A DNA stretch of 64,000 nt from Sabethes cyaneus. Taxonomy: Eukaryota; Arthropoda; Insecta; Diptera; Culicidae. Location: assembly GCF_943734655.1 (NCBI RefSeq), contig NC_071355.1, positions 218,861,527 through 218,925,526 of the forward strand, in the 5' to 3' direction. Shown here piece after piece: positions 22,895 through 37,817 of this stretch. Position 1 is the stretch's first letter. Every line of letters begins with the position of its first letter. The position numbers were made by a program, and so were the translations under genes. The notes under the pieces are model-generated. The model made no database searches. It had not been told where the DNA came from and worked only from the letters and a program-made list of their open reading frames with translations.

Positions 22895-24345
22895 CAAGCA
22901 ATCGAGTTGAGGAGGCGAGTCGAGCAGTCGAATTAAGCAATCGGGTCAAGCAAATTTGTTGAACAGTTGAGTCGAGCAGCCAAATCGAGCAATTAAATCA
23001 AGCAGTCCAGTCGAGCAATTGAGTCGAGCAGTTGAGTCGAGCAGTTGAGTCGAGCAGTTAAGTCGAGCAGTTAAGTCGAGCAGTTCAGTCGAGCAGTTCA
23101 GTCGAGCTGTCGAGTCGAGCAGTTGAGTCGAGTAGTCCAGTCGAGCAGTAAAGTCGAACAGTTGAGTCGAGCACTCGAATCGAACAATTTAGTCAAGCAG
23201 TCTAGTCGAGCGGTCGGGTTAAATGGTTTAGTCGAGAAGTTGAATCGAGCAGTAGAATGGAGCAGTCCAGTCGAATAGTTTTATCGAGCAGCTGAGTCGC
23301 GTAGTCCAGTCGAGTCAAGTAGTCCAGTCGAAACAAGTAGTCCAGTTGAGCGTTGAGTCGAGCAGTTGAGTCGAGTAGTTTAGTCGGGCAGTTGAGTCGA
23401 GTAGTCTAGTAATTGAATCGAACAGTTAAATCAAGCTGTCGAATCAAATAGAAGTCAAGCTGTTGAGTCGAGCAGTCTACATGAGCAGTTGAATCAAGCT
23501 GTTCAATCAAGCAGTCCAGCCGTGCAGTTCAGTCGAGAAGTTGAATGGAGTAGTCTAGTCGAGCAGTTGAGTCGAGCACTCGAATCGAACACTTTAGTTA
23601 AGCAGTCTAGTCGAGCAGTCGGGTCAACCGGTTCAGTCGAGCATTTAAGTTGACCTGTTGAGTCGAGCAATTTAGTCGAGTAGTTGAATCGAGCAGTAAA
23701 GCCGAGCAGTTAAATCGAGTAGTCCAGTCAAACAGTTTAATCGAGCAGTTGAATCGAGTAGTCCAGTCGAGCAATTAAGTCGAGTAGTCCAGTCGAGCAG
23801 TTAGATCGAATAGTCTAGTCGAGCGGTTGAATCGAGCTACTCAAGTTGAGTCGAGCAGCCGATTCGAATAGTCAAATCGAGTGGTTGAGTCAAGCAGCTA
23901 ACCCAAGCAACAATGTGAGTTTTATTGTACTCTTATTGCGGTGTTCAAGACCAATTTTGGTCTTAAAAGCCATCATAAGCATGTAATAAAACCCAAATTG
24001 TTACTTGAGAAGTCCAATAGTTTAGTCGAGCAGTTGAGTCGAGTGTCGAATCGAACAGTTAAGTCAATCAGTTAAGTCGAGCAGTCTAGTTGAGTAGTTG
24101 AATCAAGTTGTCCAGTCAAGCAGTCGAATCGAACAGTCCAGTCGAGCAGTTCAATCGTGCAATTAAGTCGAGCAGTTGGGTCGAGTAGTAAGTCGAACAA
24201 ATGTGTCAAATAGTCAAATCGAGTAGTTAAGTCGAGCAGTTCACTTGAGTAGTCCAGTCGACCAATCAAATCGAGCAGTCTAATCGACCAGTCCATTCGA
24301 GAAGTCAAGTCAACCAGTTGAGCAATCGAGCAGTCCAGCAGTCAA
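22895..24345. repeat. 13-bp minisatellite GTCGAGCAGTTGA, expanded
   Basis: About 1.3 kb of degenerate GTCGAGCAGTTGA copies, with several identical consecutive units near 23030-23110, split by the MITE at 23904-24007. Confidence 0.9.
23904..24007. mobile_element. Foldback MITE (family F), copy 2
   Basis: CAAGCAACAATGTGAG at the left is inverted as AAATTGTTACTTG at the right, with arms meeting at CAAGACCAATTTTGGTCTT. Sequence and structure match 479-591. It interrupts the 13-bp minisatellite. Confidence 0.65.
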
Positions 24346-24379
24346 CCAGGGACTGAGGTAACTGAGAATACAACCCATT

Positions 24380-25042
24380 GCACTTGTATGGGCAAAAACG
24401 AGAGAAAAAACGGACGCAATTAAGATACGGCCTACAGGCTTATTAAATATAGGTGATCTTATGTAAAATTTTCCGGAGAAACGCAAGGTGCCCACCCCTT
24501 TCCTGTTTGTCATCGGGAAGTGCCTCATTTTGCACATTTCCCCCTATTTTTAACATTTTTCACCCTTATTGGATTATTCCTAGCAAGGTTTTGAGAAAAG
24601 AAACCGCAAAAATCTACTAATTTTGTGTAAAAAAGTCTAAAGAATCGAATGGGGCTTATCTCATTTATTTTAGAGCACTTTTATTTTTTTGGTTGAATTC
24701 CCCTTTGGTAAGGTCGATTTAATAAGGGGAGCTCAACCAAAAAACAATAATGTGCTCTAAACTAAATGAAGCCCTGTTCGATTCTGCGGACTATTTTACA
24801 CAAAATTATTAGGTTATTAACTTTTGTTTCCTCAAAGCCTTGCTTGGAACAGTCCAATAAGGGTGAAAAATATTAAAAATAGGGGAAAATGAACAAAATG
24901 GGAACTTCTCGACGACAAACAGGAAAGGGGTGGGGACCATGTGATTCTCCGGAAAATTTTACATAAGATCACCTATATTTGATAAGCCTGCAGGCCGTAT
25001 CTTAATTATGTCCGTTTTTTCTCTCGTTTTTGCCCATAGTGC
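24380..25042. mobile_element. 663-bp foldback element
   Basis: Nearly the whole element is a palindrome: arms of about 320 bp meet around a loop of about 18 bp near 24709-24727. Left end GCACTTGTATGGGC, right end GCCCATAGTGC; shared arm words include ACCTATATTTAATAAGCCTG/CAGGCTTATTAAATATAGGT-like blocks and CCCCTTTCCTGTTTGTC. ATT (or ATTGC) may be duplicated at the ends. The empty site is visible in copy 1 of the composite unit (ACCCATTACTACG near 14036). No ORF of note. Confidence 0.75.
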
Positions 25043-25267
25043 ATTGCTACGAAAGCATGACGTCCTGTCAGGGGTCTGTTTTTAGTTGCCAATAAGCCTC
25101 TTATGCCGTACTGTCAGATTCCTGGTTTTCGGTACAGACATAAGCCTCTTATATAAATAGATGATTTTTTAATATCTCATATGCTACTGCATTTGTTATT
25201 CAATACCTTAATAATACTAAAATATGTTATTCTAAACTCCGAATACAGTCACGTTATTGCTTTGTTA

Positions 25268-25501
25268 TTCAAATAACAAAGCAAAGCAAAGCCTAGGTGC
25301 TACATTCCGTTATCGAAACTTGACCTTCTGTTTTTATACGACAGACTTCGCAACCAGCTGTTAGAATGCAAGACAATTGCAGGGCCAGTTTCTACGATCC
25401 TATTGACTTTAACAACCTCTCTCAGTCGGGATTCGAACATACGACGACTGGCTTATTAGGCCAGCATCATACCTCGAGGCCAACTGGGAGGTTCAAATAA
25501 C
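25268..25501 (-). mobile_element. tRNA-derived SINE-A, copy 1, with target duplication
   Basis: A 10-bp duplication TTCAAATAAC (25268-25277, 25492-25501) flanks 214 bp. On the minus strand the 5' end is tRNA-like: CCTCCCAGTTGGCCTCGAGG (A box TGGCCTCGAGG), a stem CTGGC/GCCAG, and B box TGTTCGAATCC. A body with AACAGCTGGTTGCGAAG follows, then a short (GCTTT)-type tail. Copies at 40518-40729 and 54112-57513 share all landmarks. It is a Pol III retroposon, not a tRNA gene. Confidence 0.85.
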
Positions 25502-25737
25502 ACAAGTAGTTATTCTTTTGGCCTTAAAGGAACAGTATTTTGATATTATTTTTTGTTATTTTACCAACTCAGCCAAAATCAGACCAAATTTTGATACGAG
25601 TTATTCGATTTCGATAACACATTTTGATATCATTTTGCTCTTCGCTCCTGCTCGGGTAGCGCGTTCAAAATCTATCATATTTTCATAACGGTAACTAGAA
25701 TCTAGATCACGGAGTGACACCCTGCGGTACGACGTAG

Positions 25738-26470
25738 TTCTACATCAAAAACGTGACAGAAAAGGTGAGACAGAAAGGGAAAACGAAACACAACCCATTA
25801 GGGGAAAGAAGAATAACGAGAGAGAAAGAAGAAACCCGATAGATAAAACGACAAAAAACGGAAAAAAGAGGAAGTAAACGGTATAAAAAATAGAAATATG
25901 AGACAAAATGGAAATGGGATGAACAAATAGTACCGAAAAAAAGAGAAGAAAAACAGGTAAAGCGGTTCACAGAAAAAGGTAAAACTAGAGAGAAAAAGAT
26001 GAAAAACGGTAGATAAAAAGAGAGTACCGGAGAGTAGAGGGAAAAAATAGAGCCAATAACAAAATAAAAGTGACGGAAAAGAAGAAGAAAGACACATAAA
26101 AGAGAAAAAACGGAGCAGATGAGATGGATGACAGAAAAGACGACAAGTGGAAACATAAAAATGGAAAAAGGGAAGAGAAAAGCTAAAGATGGGAAAGAAA
26201 ATTGCAAAATATTAGTGAAAAATAACAGGAGGTAAAGAACCAGATATCAAAAATGGATCAGAACGAAGAAAACCGAAACAATGAAACGTTAAACATTGGA
26301 CAGAAAAAAATAAAAACCACGAGAAAAAGCGGAAAAATGGAAGAAAAGAGATGGCATGTTATGGGAATGGAAAACATGGAATGATAAAAACTGGAGGTAC
26401 AAATAACATAATATGAAAAGCAAGAAATGAGTTGGCTTTCATTTTCTCGATTAATCTTTAAGTAAAAACG
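25738..26470. repeat. Repeat A, purine-rich tract
   Basis: + strand GAAAAAC, GGGAAAA and ACGAGAGA-rich sequence lacking the AATTTCAAG array. Minus-strand frames of up to 155 codons are F/S/L-rich artefacts. Confidence 0.65.
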
Positions 26471-26507
26471 CATTTATTATTTGTTTGTTTGAGAACATTT
26501 TGTGTTT

Positions 26508-27523
26508 TGACGTAGGACTACGTCTTACGGCAAGTTTTGAGATAGGGTGTCATTCCAAAAAATCGAAAAATGCGAGCGTCACGAAAATTGAAAGGTTTTG
26601 AGCGCTAATAGCTCAGCAGTTTTCCGATCGATTTTCAATATTCTTACACCAATCGATCGGAAAATTTTCTAAGAATTGACCCAAATGAAGAATAGTATGG
26701 ATTCTTGATGTTGAACTATTGAAAAATTGAAAATAATGAATCTATGTTTTACCAGAATTCTCGCTTCGTGATTGGTTGGAAGATTCTTTACGATGTCTAC
26801 ACCTATTCCAATTTGATATCTGTGCTTGGGAAGTAAGCCAAAACAAGTGACAAAGTCTCCTCATTTCAACAAAATTTCTTAACAACGCGATTAAACCTAG
26901 ACCATTTTGATGTCCTTGCTTGGGAAGTACGCCAGAAAGAGTGACAAAGCCCCCTCGTGCCAACAGATTTCTTACGAACGCGATTAAACCTAGTCCAATT
27001 TGATGTCCGTGTTAGGGAAGTGTGCTAAAAAAATGACAGAAGTTTATCGCCCCAGCAGATCGCAAATTCTTTACGGCGAGACGAATAAACCTCGGCGAAT
27101 CTGATATCTGTGTTGGAAAAATGTGCTACAACTGTAGTGTTCGGTTATAATACGACTCTGTATGAATACGCATACTTGCCGTTTCATTAGAAGTGTAGTG
27201 GAAAGCTGTGCTGTTAATAAAATAGGATGGAATTGGTGAAATCGCTTCAACGTGGGGAACCATGGGTAATAAAAACAATCTTTAATTTCAGTAAGGTAGC
27301 AGGAAAGCAATAGTTTGTGTTCTTGATTTTGTTAAATTGTTTTCAAATGCACAATCTTTTGAGAATTGAACGTATGCAATGTTACTACTTTGATAAATGT
27401 TACATACAACGCATGTAGCATGTATATATGTTGCATATAGCATGCATACATGAAGAATCGAATGATTACAAGCATGAATACATGCCACTATCACGTCAAA
27501 GAGACTTACGTAGTCCTGCGTCA
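26508..27523 (-). mobile_element. Repeat C, copy 2, with inverted ends
   Basis: The left end TGACGTAGGACTACGTCTTACG is inverted at the right as CTTACGTAGTCCTGCGTCA, bounding about 1016 bp. The minus strand aligns with 1937-2908. Internal sub-repeats of about 85 bp carry TTGGGAAGTACGCCAGAAAG and AACGCGATTAAACCTAG. A 79-codon minus-strand frame (27071-27310; WFPTLKRFHQFHPILLTAQL) is similar to one in copy 1 (WFPTLKKFYQFDPILSTAHI). Inverted ends suggest a DNA transposon, but no transposase is seen and the class is unknown. Confidence 0.6.
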
Positions 27524-29985
27524 CCTATATATGGGGTCGTGTCTTGTACACAACCCCTCTAACTTTTTTTTTGTGACAAGACCACCCCCCCCCCCCCCCG
27601 CTTTCGCTTTCACCCCTCTTTAGTTGACCAATATCGGAAGGACAAAAACTTGTTAAAATACTTGTAGTAACCTTGTTAGATTCTGCAGTTGGCGCAAAAT
27701 CTATGTACTGCCATTGACAATAATTTTGATTAAAGGTCTTAATTTACAACTGTTAGCATTCATTCAGTTATCCAATTCTGAAATTTAAACAAGTGGTACA
27801 ACAGAAGAATCATGGAACTTACGCTTCACAAACGCTCACATTTTTCAAAAATAATTATTGTTGCCATCTGAACTGAATCACTACCAAAGTTTGCGATGAG
27901 CGATAAACTCTCTAGCTTGGCTTGGCTTGTTGTTGAAGTGATGAGTGATGCATAAACCATAAACTTTAAAATAGATAGAAGGAGCGTCGTTCGTCAAACG
28001 TTAACACAAGTAAAACGGCTAATGCAAATCTGACATGACAGCATACCATGACAAAGTGTTGCTGCATAACCTTCTTGCGCTTGCAAAATTGTCACCAACT
28101 ATGTTCGGAGCTCCACCAGATCCACCGAGAGAAGATTGCGTCCTGAAGAAAATGACGCTCCACCGGCCAACCATTCTATTTATCGGGCCTGGGCCTGCCG
28201 GTGCTGTGCTAGATTCATAATTTCAGCACAAGTCTATTCGTTTTTTCAATTAGTGTATTTGACACGGCTCAAGTACTTTGCTTGGTTGGTTTTATTGCAT
28301 ACTTTTTTCTCTCTCAACAGAACCATCTCTTAGAGCTGCGCCTCTGTTCTATTGAATTACGTTGAGCTTAAAAGTATTAACAGCCTTTCAAAAAGGTCCC
28401 TGTCAACCTGAATTACACTTCTTTGCTTCTGCAAACTTCCTTTCGCTATCCTGTTGATGACATACTGCCGCGCGTACAAGAGTGACTGCTGTTTAATGGA
28501 AAAACCATCAGCGGTGTCGGCTTCAACGCTTTCAATGGCTTTTTTGCGGTTTATTAGAAATACAGACCGGTACCTACTATTCTAGCACGGAGCTTGATTA
28601 GGCTAACAGAAATTTTACCCGTCTAAGGTTTGCTGCGCTTAAAAGTGCTTGACATCATTATTATTTTTGATATAGGTACTTCTTTGGTTAGAGAAATTAT
28701 TAGAAAGAAGCAAATGAGTAACTTTTGTTGTATTTGGACCGACTTTCAAGTATAATAAATATCGTTCATACTTTAACCCTAAAGGAGACCATGATGGAGC
28801 ATAATGAGAAGTTAGGCGGTTGTCAGTTCGTCAAACAAAAAATTGAAAAACAAAATTAAGCCAGCAAAAGCGGTATTCTTCCATGGGAGGAAGCCATACC
28901 GGAAGCGGTGGCGACCGACAACACATTGCTATGGCATCGCAACACCGATCCTAAATGACAACATCAAACAGCGACTGCTGGCTATATCCTAGCCGGAAGC
29001 TTGACAGTAATTTTATTAGCAAGAAAAATAATTTCAGCACTTCTCCTCGACAACGTGTGACAAGTTGCTTCTTCGCGTTGCCTGCTGCTGTACCCGCGCG
29101 CGCCCCGCATGCCAACGTGTAGCTCTTCCGTGTTGTTCTGCAGCGCGCGTGATGGATATTTGCTGAGATGGAGATAGAAGAAAATCGACCAAAACCGTGA
29201 ACGTTGCACGGACGACGGCATCGGAATTGCGCTGCAGGAAACATTTTTGCAAGTTCCATTAGTGGCTGTCCTTAAAGCTTTGTTGCTTGTAGTGCCGTGA
29301 AGCAAGTTTACTTTCGTTATAATAAATGAAAATTGCAACAAAATCTGCCAAGAAATGCGAATTCGGTCTAATAGAGCAGGAAAGTTCAGTAACGTATTCC
29401 ACTACAAAAGTTCAATATCAAAATCCCCCAACAAATAAACATTCAATTAGATTTGAAGCAATTAAGCGTTACGATATACCATCTCCACTATACAAAGTCG
29501 TTCCTATTTCACCAAATCCCAGGTATACAACTAAAAAGTATAATCAGTAAAAAGGGTCGCTAACTGTGTCCCGTAATGTAAGAATGCGTCATTTGGCTTG
29601 TTGGTAGAGTACCATGTGAATGTAGAGGTTCTAATAGAGAATAAACGTTTCTTAAGGACTTAAGTTCTTAAGGATTAAGTTTTAAATGGAAGGAATGCAA
29701 AAGTTATACTGTCAGATCATTCTGATCAATTTGGTTTATAGCGACTATAATAAAATATCTCACAGAATAACTCCGTTGGTTTGCAACATATGCGCATTAA
29801 GTATTAATATTATAGACCAACCTCGAGGTTTTAGTCTTGACCTTGAAATGCGGTCAAACCTATTTTAATAATATTTTTTGAAACGGTGGTTCTACAATTG
29901 ATGAAGGGACGGTAGGGGAAAGCAATGAAAATTTTTTGGAAAATGGAGGGGAAAGAGTGGAAAGGTAAGGGGGGGGGGGGGGAAG
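27524..29985. other. Unrecognised sequence, no gene supported
   Basis: Includes a C homopolymer (about 27584-27599), a short SINE-C-like scrap near 27613-27635 (GACCAATATCGGAAGG), and a G run near 29970. Minus-strand frames at 28951-29341 overlap one another in all three frames and show no family motif. Confidence 0.4.
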
Positions 29986-29994
29986 GTAGCTACG

Positions 29995-30157
29995 CTTAAC
30001 AAGTTGTCGTTGTGACTCTTACCTTTTGACCAATGCTGGAAGGTGCATGGGTCGAACCAAGCTATAATCAGAGATTATAACCGGATTCGAACTCACAACA
30101 CCCGCCAGGGCGTGTGGTTCGCTGGTAATTGTACCTTTGAACCATAGAGGCGATGGA
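29995..30157 (-). mobile_element. tRNA-derived SINE-C
   Basis: On the minus strand the sequence starts CCATCGCCTCTATGG, with A box TGGTTCAAAGG, B box GAGTTCGAATCC about 40 bp later, then GGTTATAATCTCTG and a non-tRNA part containing TTCCAGCATTGGTCAAAAGG. Box spacing is tRNA-like but there is no acceptor pairing. It lies about 95 bp left of the (TCTG) array. Confidence 0.65.
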
Positions 30158-30251
30158 CAAAAGGAGACTGCGCAACCCGTGTGAAGCGACGTGTAGCGAT
30201 GTATTTGACTTTTGGGTTATTTTTAGACACACAACGTCTGTCTCTTCCCCC

Positions 30252-32729
<2,478 letters not shown>

Positions 32730-33379
32730 TCGAAGTTTCAGAAAGTTTCAGTTAAGAAGATGATGTTATATTCGTTTTTGTATATCGCATTGAAAAAATC
32801 GTCAGTTTTCGTTCGCAATCCTCTAACATTCTGGTAGTAAATTCTAGCATTCCACGTCTGGCAGGTGTCCATACCCGAACTTCGCTACTAGATAGAGTCA
32901 GTAGGATTCTTGCACTAACGCCGTAATTGTCCTTTACTCGAATATCCGGCTGTGAAGTCTGTCGATAAAGAATGGTCAATGCCGTCTGAACAGTTGGATG
33001 CATTTTTTCCTCGTCACTGCGACCAGTATCGTTGTTCTATTGTGATATCACCCGAATGTTTACTGTATAACCTGCACTGCATTTTTGCTATATTCGCTGT
33101 TGCTCGAACGATATGCTTATTAATTTTTTTATGCATGCTTGTGTGTAGTGGGGTTTTACCCTTCCTTCAATACTAGCTCTACTTTACACCTACCTTGCTC
33201 CTCAATGCCAGTACTGTCTCCAATTACAGCCATCCCTGGCGAGACTGACCAGTACATGTAACTTTAAGTGACTTTTTGCACTGTCAAGCGTGATTTATAG
33301 GGGGTTATATAGAATTCAGCATGAAGGAAGGGTGAAGAGGGGCCTGAGAATAAACCTATGCTAAAGTCACTTGTGATCG
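32730..33379. other. Unrecognised sequence
   Basis: No motif or repeat recognised between the microsatellite and the next SINE; only short frames. Confidence 0.35.
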
Positions 33380-33465
33380 AATGGCCTGATGTAAAATTCA
33401 AACCCACGACCACTCGCTTGTCAAAGCAGACTCGCTAACCTGAAGGCTACGGAGCTCTCCAGTTG
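33380..33465 (-). mobile_element. tRNA-like SINE head (SINE-D)
   Basis: Minus strand: A-box-like TAGCCTTCAGG (33439-33449), then GGTCGTGGGTTTGAATTT (B-box region, 33393-33410). Flanking CTGGAGAGCTCCG does not pair as an acceptor stem. Single copy in this window. Confidence 0.5.
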
Positions 33466-36400
33466 GATGCAGTTATTTCATGCTCGGGCACTGGCACACC
33501 GCAGACATGTTTATATTCAATAATTATTGGTTTACAACTTTTGATAAGAAACGATGCATATTACGTGCGAAACTATACTTCCCTAACGAGTGGCAAAAAG
33601 ATCAGCTGTCGTAGGATGCTCCCTTGTGGCACATCAAAGAAGATTTATAGCTGCCCAGAGTACCCTCATAGCAATATGCTCTTGCACCGGTTTGTGATAT
33701 ACCTTCATTAGAATTTAGAGAAACCTATTACAGCTCCTACGGCAATTTGTTGGAGAAATTTAAAAAAATAAGGTCAATGAGGGTTTCAAAGAAAACTGCA
33801 ACTTGCTCTTGCAGAAGAAATGAAACATATCTATTTGGCATAAAACTTCAACTGAAAAAATTATTGAATAATAACTAAAAAAGAAATCAAGCAAGTTGTA
33901 CTATTTTTATTAACACATACTCCTAGGACCAGGCGTTTCTCTTCATTTTGTTTTTGACACAAACAGTTAACTAAATTCTCAAACAGCCATGCAACATTAA
34001 CTTCTCCAGTTACTTTCTTATTTATTTATTTACTTTTTAATGGGGCTTTCCACCGGTGGTGGGTTGGCCCAAAGCAGTTACTTTCTTTCTTTGATTGTTT
34101 TTAATCCCGATTCGATCTAAGACAGTGTGTCAACACACTGAAAAACAGATAGCGGATGCCAGCGACCCTATACGGTTGACTTCATTGCCTTGCCTTTCCC
34201 CACGCGTCTGCAGGATGAGTGCAATAATGGTTCACTTCTATTTTCTTCTACCAGATGAAAACAATCGATCCATGACCGACCCCATAGCAGCTGGATTCCA
34301 TGGTATCATATCCTAAGATTGTTTGATGCGCTAGAAAGCATCCATGGCTGCATAGATGAAGGGAAAAAATCACTTCTACAATCAAGATTTAATATAAATT
34401 TCAATTATGCCTCGTCTTGAAGGATTCAATTTAAAACTTTGCTGATATTCCACTACTGCTGACTGCTCGACGCTGTCGTCTGCTTCTTTTGATACAGCTC
34501 AGCCACTCAGTATGTAAAGCGAGTGAATTTGAAAAATGAAAGAAACTTGACGAAACAACTTCATTCCACTCCGGATTCGTTTCGATAGAATGAAACCAAG
34601 GGAAATTGATTCCATATTCAAATTTTTTTATTAACAAGTGATTTTGTCACTGCTCTTACACCTCTTATGTGCGGAAGAAACTTCGTCGCCGCAGTACTTA
34701 AGAGAGGGGTGCCGTAGAGGAAGAGCATGAAAAAAAAAAACAAATGTAATCATTATGGGAATGATAATTGGAAAAGTTTGACTTCTGACTTTTGTCGTCC
34801 CCTTGGCCGGTAGTGGCTGGTGGTGATCCAGCTCTCAGTACGATGAAACAAATTCGGAACGCAAAACCGCTCTTAACCAATAGCCCCCGTAATAAGCAAT
34901 GATTTCGAGGGTGCTGCCAATGTGGTGAATTGGCTCGGATGCAGGATTTATACGTAGCGGGAATTTCTTTGTGGGTGACAGACTTTTTTGAAACGTTTCA
35001 AATGGCCCTTGTAATTGTAAACATCTATTGTATTCCGTGAAATGAGAGACACCCGAAAATCAAGCCCATCAGGTGGCGAACGATCCTGAATCCGATAAAA
35101 ACAAGTCAATTGTAAATTGTAATGAGCTATTCGTTTGAGTGGTACCATCCTGCCTACGGGAGCACTGGATCTGTGGAACAGTTTGGATCGATTCCTGGAA
35201 GGGGGACACGTTGAGTACCCGGAACAATGTTGAAAGGCCATTCGACACTCCGCCGCCGGTAATCGGCGGTAAGCGGTGACGGCCCAGTCCTCAGGGCGTT
35301 GTAAAACGTTTGGTGTTTTCGATATTAATATTATAGCTCCCAATTCCCTAATCTATGCTAATTTGCCATGTATAACCATAAACCATTACGATAATGAATA
35401 AACTGATGGCGGTAGTAACAAATTCCGGTACGCGAGCACCATTGAAGCACAGAAACCGCCGCTCGTGCACTGACTGACCGCATCGCAACGCGGAAAATCG
35501 TTCCCCTTACCGTGCATTTCGGCCTTTGGTCCTTTGTTCCGCGCTCAGCACAGCGGAACCCGATTCGTTGGCCATTGTGTCTATGCCGTAACCGTATCTT
35601 AATTATCATTATTAAAGTCCTGATAATAATAGACAATGAGTAAACCGTGTTTCTGAGACGTAATAGATTATTGGTACTTACGTAATATACTGATTATAAT
35701 TGATGACTCGGCCGAGTGCGGTCAGCAACCTCCTGCACCTGCTTCGAGAGGTGCCTGGTTAAACACTCCACCGAGGGCTCAATTGTCTTAGTGAAAATTC
35801 CCCGCCTTGATATCGGATATGATGTTTCAACTGGTGAACTGTTAAGTATGTTATTAAGATATTACAGGAAAATCATAAACAAAATTAATACACAAAAGTT
35901 AATTTTACGTATAAATGTATAAAACAGAATTGGAGCAGCCCAATTTCATTTAAATTTAAAAAAGGTTTTATTGGAAAGTCATATTAAAAAGGTCACTAAT
36001 AATTTTATTAAGTAGTAATATTATAAACCCTATTTTAATTGTACAGAAATGCGCTAACCCATTACTGTAGTATGACTGACAACAAACTTTTATTTTATGA
36101 AACCGTTGAAGTAAACATAAAACCATTTGAACTTTATTTAATAAAACTGATAATTTCTTACCTGAAATCAAAACAATCAAAATGAATAGACTGAACCATT
36201 TTATACCTCTTTCATCAATCTGTGATTTTTCCTTTCGGTAGAACTGCTGGTAAAGAAATATCCTTTCCTCTATAAACATAGAGGGCTTGGGAATGAATCA
36301 CAAACACCTTTTCTCTAAGTAAGAGAACAATCAATCTAACCTAATTCCAAGAACTATATGCTTAACGAGCTTAGTGAGTAAAATTTGTTTTTTTTTATTT

Positions 36401-37815
36401 TATTTTCGTCCTTCTTAATTTTAATAGTAAGCATAAAAAAATAAAAAGTTATTGTAGTACCTAATTAACGTCGATTGTAGTAATGTATAAATTCACAGCG
36501 ATTCCAAACTAACTAGAGAGTCATGGAATTTATATTATCACTCTATTTTGTTAGCTGTACTAACCAACATCATGACTTGCTCCAATCATAGTGTTGTGAC
36601 ATTGATTCAAAACTTTTTCATTTGTTTTATAATTACTGTTTACTTTCATACCTGCTGTTGGCGGTCGCATAATGACCGCTAACTAACAATTTGAAGTAAA
36701 TAGTCTAAAAATATGTTTCCATATGCTGGCGATGGTTTGTTGCTGGTTTCATAGCATCACTCGCTTCGACAGTGGTGTGATGCATAATTTCGTATTAATA
36801 TAAGTCACGAATGTAGGGAGAAATTTCAAATCCATCGTCCGCTTACACATTTCTCAGCACAAACATACATAGTGCTACACTAGTAGTACACTAGTAGAAT
36901 ACAATGTGAGTAAACAATTGCGCTAATAAGGACAAACATTTGCCGTAACAGGACGGCAGCATATTTTCCAAATTAGCATAAGCAGAAGCGACATTTTGGA
37001 GCCCTAACCGCTGTACCGCCGAAAAGCAATCTTCCCTAATCGACTGATTGGCAAAGTATTAGAGCCCCGGGTGGAGACAAAAATTTGGCACGCCATCGTT
37101 TGTTTTTTTTTTTATTCTATTGCGGCACCTCTGCAAAATAAAATGGAGGGAAGCATACGGACGTTTCCTACCGAATCCCGTAATTATGCTTTTGCACGTC
37201 ATATTTTGAAGCAAACAGTAACGCTGTGCTAGCGGGTTCCATGAAAGTAGCGGATTATGCTGGAAAATGAACGTTTATAATTCTTTCTTGCTGTGAAATA
37301 TGTATTTGGGACATTTTCAATTTTCGAGTTGTCATATTTAATCGGAGCCCCGCCGTTGAAGGACATTTTCATGAAGGTCGGTATTTGGCTTTTAGATATG
37401 CGGAATTCATACTGCGAAAACAACAATGCGACCATTTCAATGCTGAAATGTAAATATTTAAAATATTCCAATAAAAAACACAACCATTGTGCAGGTCGGC
37501 TGATAATCCTTGCTATTTTCTCACGTGGTAAACATCGCTTATGACCAATTTATTTGCACTAGGTATAAATAGTTTGATCGCGAATTTTACTCCTAACTTG
37601 CCGCTAGTCCGTATGGGAATCTTTGTCGATTGAAACATAAACAGTATACTCTATGAATGCAAAGAAACCTTTGCAGGAATTTGAAGCAATTCTGATCGTC
37701 TGTCAACAAAATGCAGAAGATGACTTCTTTCTTATTTATTTCTATACTAGTGTCTGATGCGAAGAATATTGTTTGTTTGTTTATATTTGAGACCTTTTAA
37801 CCATATATGGTCATT
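33466..37815. other. Unrecognised sequence with one LINE tail, no gene supported
   Basis: About 4.3 kb with no recognised protein family. It is moderately GC-balanced at 34000-35700 and AT-rich at 35800-36700. Apart from the 55-bp LINE tail at 34020-34074, nothing repeated was recognised. Confidence 0.35.
34007..34087 (-). mobile_element. 55-bp 5'-truncated LINE tail with 13-bp target duplication
   Basis: CAGTTACTTTCTT is duplicated at 34007-34019 and 34075-34087. The 55 bp between reads on the minus strand GGGCCAACCCACCACCGG ... CCCCATTAAAAAG with a TAAATAAATAAA tail, as at the 3' end of a non-LTR retrotransposon. Family not assigned. Confidence 0.6.
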
Positions 37816-37817
37816 CA

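Larger units (their letters stand above)
22637..25162 (+). repeat. Composite minisatellite unit, copy 2
   Basis: Begins AACTAGTTGAGCCCGAATC with KLVEPESYDPENIN-type coding-like sequence and ends CATGACGTCCTGTCAGG ... GTACAGACATAAG ... ATATAAATAGAT, the same borders as 12556-14146. It is longer because the minisatellite is expanded and because a MITE (23904-24007) and a foldback element (24380-25042) were inserted, neither of which is in copy 1. Confidence 0.75.

Noticed and set aside
22895..24345. CRISPR array
   Set aside because: The 13-bp repeat is contiguous and degenerate, without unique spacers, in a eukaryotic context.
25430..25491. Canonical tRNA gene on the minus strand
   Set aside because: A and B boxes are present but no acceptor stem pairs, and target duplications plus further copies show a SINE.
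34948..35636. Antisense frames of 131 and 92 codons in GC-balanced sequence
   Set aside because: No recognisable motif, no codon-use evidence that I can compute by eye, and no conserved neighbour; reported only as unrecognised sequence.
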